Shown here: positions 57,900 to 64,000 of the stretch, piece by piece
Layout of the letters: each line of letters begins with the position of its first letter
Numbering within the stretch: position 1 is the stretch's first letter
NCBI GenBank assembly: GCA_019114005.1
Contig: DXGH01000071.1
Location: forward strand, 60,000-123,999
Origin: Candidatus Acetatifactor stercoripullorum
GTDB lineage: Bacteria > Bacillota > Clostridia > Lachnospirales > Lachnospiraceae
Direction: 5' to 3'
DNA length: 64,000 nucleotides
The notes under the pieces: model-generated
Databases searched by the model: none
Seen by the model: only the letters and a program-made list of their open reading frames with translations
What the model was told of the DNA's origin: nothing
Made by a program: the position numbers and the translations under genes

Positions 57900-58101
57900 A
57901 TTTTTCCCCAAGATTTTCCAAGGTGCCGTCCGGCCTCTCGATGGTAATATTGTCAAGCTGGGCCCGCAGATTCCTTCGGATGCTTTCCACGTATTCTCTG
58001 CGGAGTCTTGCCTGCTCCTCCTTTTCAGCCTCGCTTAATCCCTGGCTTTGAGACTTGTGGTAGAGCTCGTTGATCCGTCTGATTCTCTCTTCCATGTTCA
58101 T
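57874..58101 (-). CDS. DUF896 (YnzC-like) small protein
   Basis: RIRRINELYHKSQSQGLSEAEKEEQARLRREYVESIRRNLRAQLDNI. Confidence 0.93.
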   Translation of the reverse strand: MNMEERIRRINELYHKSQSQGLSEAEKEEQARLRREYVESIRRNLRAQLDNITIERPDGTLENLGEKYGNKKRNS

Positions 58102-58116
58102 GACAGTGCTTCCCCT

Positions 58117-58986
58117 CTAAAACTTATGTAAATTTTCCACAAAAGCAGGCAGGTCAAACCCTTCCCTTTGATGGGCCATAAAAAGAGTGCCCTCCTTTTC
58201 TCCTGCTAAAATCCTGTGCAGCACACCGATATCCCGGCTGTTGGCAATAATCATGTCTACATTAGAGCTTGTGGCAATTTTTGCAGCGATCAGCTTGGTG
58301 TTCATGCCTCCTGTACCCACGCTGCTTCCCGTGCTGGATTTTCCCATTTCCATCAGATCATCCGTCAGCTCATCCACCTGTTCAATAAAACGAGCCTCCG
58401 GGTTTTTCCTGGGATCATCCGTATACAGGCCGTCAATATCCGACAAAAGGATCAGGAGATCCGCCTGAATCAAGGCTGCCACAATGGCGGAAAGCGTATC
58501 GTTATCGCCGATTTCTATTTCGTAGGTTGCCACTGTATCATTTTCGTTCACTATGGGGATTACTCCCATGCGCAGAAGCTGGGAGAAGGTATTGTGGGCG
58601 TTATAGCGGTTCAAATTGTCCACGACCGTATTCTTTGTCATCAGTATCTGCGCCGCCACCTGATTGTACTCCGCAAACAGCTTCTGATAGGTCATCATCA
58701 GTCTCGCCTGTCCCACCGCGGAGCAGGCCTGCTTTACCGCCATTGCCTCCGCTTGGGTGGGGGCCGTTATTTCCTTCAAATGCACTGCCTTTTTTCCCAC
58801 GGCAATGGCCCCGGAGGTCACAAGCACAACCTCCTTCCCCTGGTTGCGGATATCGCACAGCTCCCTCACCAGCTTTTCCAGCCGAATGTAATCCAAGTCA
58901 CCGGTCTCCCTGTGTTGCAGGGAGGAGGAACCGATTTTTACCACAATACGCTTTTTATCCTTTATGTATTCCCTCAGGCTGCTCAA
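58117..58986 (-). CDS. proB: Glutamate 5-kinase (short form, no PUA domain)
   Basis: KKRIVVKIGSSSLQ; VTSGAIAVGKKAV; PIVNENDTVATYEIEIGDNDTLSAIVAALIQADLLILLSDIDGLYT; GTGGMNTKLIAAKIA. Confidence 0.96.
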   Translation of the reverse strand: MSSLREYIKDKKRIVVKIGSSSLQHRETGDLDYIRLEKLVRELCDIRNQGKEVVLVTSGAIAVGKKAVHLKEITAPTQAEAMAVKQACSAVGQARLMMTYQKLFAEYNQVAAQILMTKNTVVDNLNRYNAHNTFSQLLRMGVIPIVNENDTVATYEIEIGDNDTLSAIVAALIQADLLILLSDIDGLYTDDPRKNPEARFIEQVDELTDDLMEMGKSSTGSSVGTGGMNTKLIAAKIATSSNVDMIIANSRDIGVLHRILAGEKEGTLFMAHQREGFDLPAFVENLHKF

Positions 58987-59054
58987 AGTTTTTCCTCGTT
59001 TTCTGCACGTAGCATTTTTTCTGACTGTTATTCTACTTTATTTTCCCTTCGCCG

Positions 59055-60728
59055 TCAATGTCTCTCCAATTCTCCTGCAATGGCCTCCGCAACCCGCAGT
59101 CCGTCCATAGCCGCAGAGGTAATGCCTCCCGCATAGCCTGCTCCCTCCCCGCAGGGATAAATCCCTCTGATGGCAGACTGCAGAGTCTCGTCCCTGTGGA
59201 TACGCACCGGGGATGAGGTTCTGCTTTCTACACCAAGAAGCAGAGCCTCCGGCCCGTCGAAGCCCTTGATCTGCCTGCCGAAGGCCTTCATGCCGTCCAC
59301 AAAGGCCTCGTTGCATTCCCGGGGCAGAATCCGGCTCACATCCCCGTAGCAAAACTCTCCCTTACAGAGCGGCTCACATCCCGCCTCCGCTGCCAGACCG
59401 GAAATCACTCCCTTGGCCAAAAGCTGCTCCTGATCCATTCCCGTCTCCACACACCTTTGAAAAACATCATAGCGCTGCACAGGTATTTTCCCGCTTCCCA
59501 GCAAAAAGGCTCTTTCCTCCAGCCTTCTCTGAAAGGCAATGCCTGCCAGGGGATGCTTTGAACCATAATCCTCACTTGTCACAGACACAATAATGGCGCT
59601 GTTTGCCGCCCGGCTGTCCCGTCCGCTGTAGCTCATGCCGTTGACGGCCAGCCTGCCCTCCTCGGAGGATGCGTTTACCACATAGCCTCCGGGGCACATA
59701 CAGAACGAATAAACACCTCTCTTGTTTTCTGCCTGGGCCGTCAGCTTATAAGCTGCCGCTCCCAGTTTTCCCGGGTCCGCTGTTTTGTACTGGCTTAGGT
59801 TGATCATCTCCTGTGGATGCTGTACTCTAAGTCCCACCGCAAAGGATTTGGCTTCCATGGGAACACCCTTATCATACAGCATGGAAAAGGTATCTCTGGC
59901 ACTGTGCCCTATGGCCAGCACAAGCTGCTTGCAGGGAAGCGTTTCCCTGGCATTGATTACAACACCCCGAACCCTTTGCCCTTCTGTGAGAAGCTCCGTC
60001 ACCTGGCTCTGAAAACGAATCACCCCGCCCAGCCGGATGATTTCCTCCCGCATCCTGCGCACAATGCCGCAGAGCACATCCGTTCCGATATGGGGCTTGG
60101 CCTCATAGAGCACGGAAGGCTGCGCACCGAATTTCACAAAGGTTTCCAGCACCGCCCGGTTTCTGCCCTCCTTATCCTTTACCAGCGTGTTGAGCTTACC
60201 ATCCGAAAAGGTTCCCGCACCTCCCTCGCCAAACTGTACGTTGGAGGAAGGGTTCAGTACGCCCTCCCTCCAGAAACGCTCCACGTCCTCTCTGCGCTCC
60301 TCCACAGGCTTTCCCCGTTCCAGCAGAATCGGGGCATAACCGCCCTTCGCCAGATAATATCCGCAGAAAAGTCCTGCGGGACCGCAGCCTACGATGACCA
60401 CAGGGTTTCCTTTCCCTGAAAGACGATGGGTTTTTGGCTCTGGAAAATGATAGGCCGAAGGAGAGGCAGCTTCTATTCCATGCTGCTTTGCCACCTTTTC
60501 CCATTTGGGTTTTGCCAGAGCCTTCAGAACGGCTTCTTCGTTTTGCACCTGAACCAAAAGACTGTAAATATAATAGATATCCGGTTTCTTTCTGGCATCC
60601 ACAGACTGCCTGAGTATCTCCAGGCCTAAAATTTCCGTATCCTTCACGGGAAGCAGCTGTAAGACCTTTCTTTCCAGCTGCTTCCTTGTATGATCCGTCT
60701 TAAGCTTTACCTGATTGATTCTGATCAT
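59055..60728 (-). CDS. NAD(P)/FAD-dependent oxidoreductase (uncharacterised FAD dehydrogenase family)
   Basis: PVVIVGCGPAGLFCGYYLAKGGYAPILLERGKPVEER; VQFGEGGAGTFSDGKLNT; GIYPCGEGAGYAGGITSAAMDGLRVAEAIA. Confidence 0.88.
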   Translation of the reverse strand: MIRINQVKLKTDHTRKQLERKVLQLLPVKDTEILGLEILRQSVDARKKPDIYYIYSLLVQVQNEEAVLKALAKPKWEKVAKQHGIEAASPSAYHFPEPKTHRLSGKGNPVVIVGCGPAGLFCGYYLAKGGYAPILLERGKPVEERREDVERFWREGVLNPSSNVQFGEGGAGTFSDGKLNTLVKDKEGRNRAVLETFVKFGAQPSVLYEAKPHIGTDVLCGIVRRMREEIIRLGGVIRFQSQVTELLTEGQRVRGVVINARETLPCKQLVLAIGHSARDTFSMLYDKGVPMEAKSFAVGLRVQHPQEMINLSQYKTADPGKLGAAAYKLTAQAENKRGVYSFCMCPGGYVVNASSEEGRLAVNGMSYSGRDSRAANSAIIVSVTSEDYGSKHPLAGIAFQRRLEERAFLLGSGKIPVQRYDVFQRCVETGMDQEQLLAKGVISGLAAEAGCEPLCKGEFCYGDVSRILPRECNEAFVDGMKAFGRQIKGFDGPEALLLGVESRTSSPVRIHRDETLQSAIRGIYPCGEGAGYAGGITSAAMDGLRVAEAIAGELERH

Positions 60729-60742
60729 ATGTAAAATCCCCT

Positions 60743-61984
60743 CTATCGTTTGTCTGCTTGTACGTCTGCTGACGCCGTCCCGGCCAGATATCCGCTGCAC
60801 CAGGCCCACTGCAGGTTATATCCGCCGCATTTTCCATCCACATCCATGATCTCCCCGGCAAAAAACACCCCCGGTGCCTTCTTGGATTCCATGTCCCTGG
60901 TGATTTCCCGTGTATCCACTCCCCCCGCGCACACCTGGGCGTTATCATAGGAGTTGCTCTGGTTCACATGAAGTGTCCACTGTCTGCAAAGGGCAAAAAC
61001 CTTTTCAATGGCTTCTTTATCCGCCGTCTCTGCCATCTGCCCCGGCTTTAATCCGGCGTTTTTGATAAACAGCGTCATCAGCTTTTTATGAAGCATACCC
61101 GTAAAAAATTCCTCCACCGTGCGGTCTCTTAACAAAAGCCTTCTGGACGCCTTCAGCATTTCATACTCCCCGGAGGAATAATCCGGCAGAAGATTCAGCC
61201 GGACTGTGACCTCCTTTTCTTTCAAAAGCAGATAATTTACAACTCTGCTTACCTGAAAAACAGGAATTCCGGAAATTCCGTAATCCGTAAGCTGCAGCTC
61301 TCCCATCTCTGAGACCTGCGTTTTTCCATGATGCACCACTTCAATCAAGGCCTGCGTTCTGACTCCTGACACAGCCTTCAAAAAATTCTCTCTGCACCGA
61401 AGCTGCACCAGCGCCGGAACCACAGGCGTCACCTTGTGGCCCAGGCCTGCCGCCAGCTCATAGCCCGTGCCGTCTGAACCGGTTCTTGGGGCCGCCTTGC
61501 TGCCACAGGCTAACACTACGCTGTCAAAGTAATCCGTCTCTTCTCCTATATGTAAAGCAATTTTCCCATCTGGGGTTTTTTCCACTCTCTGAACCCTGGA
61601 ATTTGTTCTCACACATACACCCAGAGTCCTCAGCTCTGTGCGCAGCACATCAAGCACCACCGCCGCCTGTTCGCAGGCAGGATATAGATATCCGTTTCTC
61701 TCCTTCAGCAGAAGTCCCAGACCTTGAAAAAATCGAATGGTGTCTTCCGTGCCAAACCGCTCCAGGCTGTCTTTGATCCACTGGGAGCTGCTTCCATAGT
61801 ATGCCTGCTCGGAAAGAGCCCTGTTTCCCAGATTACATTTTCCATTTCCTGTGACAAGCAGCTTTTTCCCCACCCGTTCATTTCGCTCAAATAGAGTGAC
61901 CAAAGCTCCTCTTCTGGCTGCGGCAATGGCTGCCGTCATTCCCGCAGGTCCTCCTCCTATCACTCCAACCTTGCATTTCCTCAT
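60743..61984 (-). CDS. HI0933/BaiN-like flavoprotein (NAD(P)/FAD-dependent oxidoreductase)
   Basis: KVGVIGGGPAGMTAAIAAARRGALVTLFERNERVGKKLLVTGNGKCNLGN; GVFFAGEIMDVDGKCGGYNLQWAWCSGYLAG. Confidence 0.9.
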   Translation of the reverse strand: MRKCKVGVIGGGPAGMTAAIAAARRGALVTLFERNERVGKKLLVTGNGKCNLGNRALSEQAYYGSSSQWIKDSLERFGTEDTIRFFQGLGLLLKERNGYLYPACEQAAVVLDVLRTELRTLGVCVRTNSRVQRVEKTPDGKIALHIGEETDYFDSVVLACGSKAAPRTGSDGTGYELAAGLGHKVTPVVPALVQLRCRENFLKAVSGVRTQALIEVVHHGKTQVSEMGELQLTDYGISGIPVFQVSRVVNYLLLKEKEVTVRLNLLPDYSSGEYEMLKASRRLLLRDRTVEEFFTGMLHKKLMTLFIKNAGLKPGQMAETADKEAIEKVFALCRQWTLHVNQSNSYDNAQVCAGGVDTREITRDMESKKAPGVFFAGEIMDVDGKCGGYNLQWAWCSGYLAGTASADVQADKR

Positions 61985-62029
61985 CGTACTCTCCATTCTG
62001 CCTGCCAGGCATCCTGCCTTTTCAGGTCC

Positions 62030-62779
62030 TCAGCTGGAGTAGGTCTCCAGAAAATCATAAAGACTTTCCTCGTCCTCCACCCACATCATCTGAATGATTT
62101 CCAGCTGCAATGCCTCCGGCAGGCTGTCCAGCTTTATTCCGGTATTGATATAAATCGTCTCCATATCCTCCAGATACACCACAACTTCATTGTTCTGTAC
62201 CGCAAGATAAAAGCAGCTGCCAGGCTGCAGATATTGATAATTCATCTGTACCACAACCCGCTCTCTGGAAAAAGAAAGCACTTCCAGCCCCACAAAGCCT
62301 CTCTCCATTTCCGACAGCGGCGGAAACGCTTCATAGGACTCCATTGCCGCCAGAAACTGCTCTCTGTTCATTCCCACGTACTTATCCGGCAGTTTCCAGC
62401 TGGTCTCCACCACCGTATGGTTTATAATGTCTGTCTCCTCCAGCACATATTCCGTATCCACACACAAAGTCTCCCCTGAGGAAGCGGCTTCCTGGATACC
62501 TGAAGAAACATAAGCTTCTTCTGATGTTTCTTCCATCCCGGCATCCTGCGGCACACTCTCCTGCATAACGTCGGCCCGCTGGGTATCCATATCAAAATCC
62601 GTTTCCAAAGGCTGCTGTTCTTCAATCGTCTCCGGGTAAAACTCCGGCGTCTCTGTCTGCTGCTGCACCCTGCCGGGATAAAAAAACTCCACGGCCTTGA
62701 TTCCGGCAAAAAAACCGATTCCGAGCATTACCGCCGGAAACACAAAAAACAGCAGCGCACCTTTCACAAATTTCATCAT
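62030..62779 (-). CDS. Membrane-anchored BofC-like protein
   Basis: Single N-terminal TM; C-terminal LPDKYVGMNREQFLAAMESYEAFPPLSEMERGFVGLEVLSFSRERVVVQMNYQ...FYLAVQNNEVVVYLED resembles the BofC C-terminal domain. Confidence 0.55.
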   Translation of the reverse strand: MMKFVKGALLFFVFPAVMLGIGFFAGIKAVEFFYPGRVQQQTETPEFYPETIEEQQPLETDFDMDTQRADVMQESVPQDAGMEETSEEAYVSSGIQEAASSGETLCVDTEYVLEETDIINHTVVETSWKLPDKYVGMNREQFLAAMESYEAFPPLSEMERGFVGLEVLSFSRERVVVQMNYQYLQPGSCFYLAVQNNEVVVYLEDMETIYINTGIKLDSLPEALQLEIIQMMWVEDEESLYDFLETYSS

Positions 62780-62882
62780 CTTCCTGACCTTCTGCTGTAA
62801 AGCCTGTTTTTTTACATAGAAGTATCAGCTGTTTCCATGAAATTTATACATGCCTGTAACGATTTCTGCGCTGCTATCTATT

Positions 62883-64000
62883 TTATTTTCCCACTGCTTT
62901 TACAAAAAGCTTAAGCAGGCGTCCTCCCTGCACAGCCGCAAGCTCCTGAACCTTGAAATTGCGCAAAGCCAATAGAATTCCCCAGTAAACCGCAAAGGAC
63001 ACCCCAAAGCCAATCAGCGCAGCAGCCACATTTCCCAGATGCGGTGTAAAAAATTCCCCAATGAGAAATTCCATAAGAGCAGCGCCGCAGACAGCGCCTA
63101 AGGGAATGCAAAAGGTTCGTACCATCTGTATCCCTCGTCCCAGTCTGCCAATTACAAAAAATCCGGTCAGTCCGCAGTAGAGAGCGCTTCCTATGACTCC
63201 GCCGTATACCAGGGAAAGAATCCCTGCATTCCCTGCCTGCAGAAACAATGCTGAGGCTGCCGCAAAAATCACATTTGCAATCCCCAGACAGGCGGCCACA
63301 TGATATTTTTTCCCCTGAGAAAGCAAAATGCTCTTAAAATAAAATGCAAAGGCCCCAAACACAATTATGCTTGAACCAAAGCGCAGCATAGAAGCCAGTG
63401 TCTCAGCCCGGGCCTCATTGAAAATTCCCGCCGTCTGCTGCGCCATAACAGCCAAAAACACTGCAAAAAATAATGCCTTTGCCCAAATCATGTGAATTCC
63501 CGCCTGAAAGCAGTTTCTGGCATAGCGCTGATCCTCCCGCTTTAAGCCGTGGGTAACTCTGGCTCCGGCCGGTATCAGGGAAGCACACAGTAAAAAAAGA
63601 AAGCCTGCGCAAAGGGCCAGATACTGTCCGTAATATACTCCATAGCTCTGTCCTCCCAAATCTGCGCCCTGGGCATTTTTATGAAAAAATACCATTCCAA
63701 ACCACACAGGAAGCCGTTCCAGCAGTCCTGTCAAAAGAAAAGCTCCCATGCTTCCATACAGGATTCTTGTAAAATCCCATAAAGATTCTCTGGTCTTTTT
63801 TCCTTCTTCTGCTTTTTTTCTCTCTTTGCTGCTTCCCCGGTAAACCAAAAGCAGAAACAGAAGAATCAGAATCTCCGTAAGACTTACCGCAATGGCCGCC
63901 CCGGAGCCTGCCCACATAAAGGTAAACTCTTCCCTGCCGAGAAGGCCGCTTACCTTTTCTCCATAACTCTTAAGGATATTACAAAACAAAAGAGAAAATC
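62883..64000 (-). CDS. SpoVB/MurJ-like polysaccharide flippase, 3' part (5' end runs off the window)
   Basis: Multi-TM protein; frame stays open past the listed TTG at 63989 to the window edge, so the true start is outside. Confidence 0.75.
   Translation of the reverse strand, partial: FSLLFCNILKSYGEKVSGLLGREEFTFMWAGSGAAIAVSLTEILILLFLLLVYRGSSKERKKAEEGKKTRESLWDFTRILYGSMGAFLLTGLLERLPVWFGMVFFHKNAQGADLGGQSYGVYYGQYLALCAGFLFLLCASLIPAGARVTHGLKREDQRYARNCFQAGIHMIWAKALFFAVFLAVMAQQTAGIFNEARAETLASMLRFGSSIIVFGAFAFYFKSILLSQGKKYHVAACLGIANVIFAAASALFLQAGNAGILSLVYGGVIGSALYCGLTGFFVIGRLGRGIQMVRTFCIPLGAVCGAALMEFLIGEFFTPHLGNVAAALIGFGVSFAVYWGILLALRNFKVQELAAVQGGRLLKLFVKAVGK

Noticed and set aside
1-64000. Defence island, prophage, toxin-antitoxin or biosynthetic gene cluster
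   Set aside because: Read through all plausible coding ORFs; none resembles restriction, CBASS, Abi, phage structural, or NRPS/PKS/RiPP enzymes.

Overview
This 64-kb window looks like a contiguous chromosomal segment from an anaerobic Firmicute, probably Clostridia/Lachnospiraceae-like (inferred from gene families, not from any search). It is densely coded, mostly on the minus strand, and mainly housekeeping or metabolic. Contents include a GGGtGRT protein plus NifU-like scaffold pair, a TrpX-like ABC transporter, topB, a GGDEF/EAL protein, asd, argH, an SsuBC/TauBC-like ABC pair, a GH3 enzyme with a divergent AraC regulator, tRNA-Thr(CGT), and a BMP/Nup nucleoside ABC transporter. Further along are MscS, glgB, DUF1015-serC-serA, an L,D-transpeptidase, ilvB-ilvD-leuB, yajC-tgt-VanY, aroC, a beta-propeller lactonase-like protein, a debranching-type amylase, UvrD, gltX, a GH95 enzyme, a group-B-like [FeFe] hydrogenase, feoAB, proBA, two FAD oxidoreductases, a BofC-like protein and a SpoVB-like flippase. 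I saw no CRISPR array, prophage, transposase or recognisable defence island. The most interesting unexplained signals are non-coding. They are (1) a multi-stem palindromic element at 2949-3114; (2) a 136-bp long inverted repeat at 41148-41283 inside a 17-bp direct repeat; (3) a dispersed hairpin-bearing leader repeat upstream of the debranching amylase, proA and, in diverged form, leuB; and (4) an operator-like dyad over a strong promoter of the TrpX-like operon. Protein-level curiosities are the GGGtGRT/NifU-like pair, an Arg-Asp repeat Cys-rich mini-protein, and a 139-bp antisense coding overlap between UvrD and DUF1292. All family names are from reading the translations; no database search was run.
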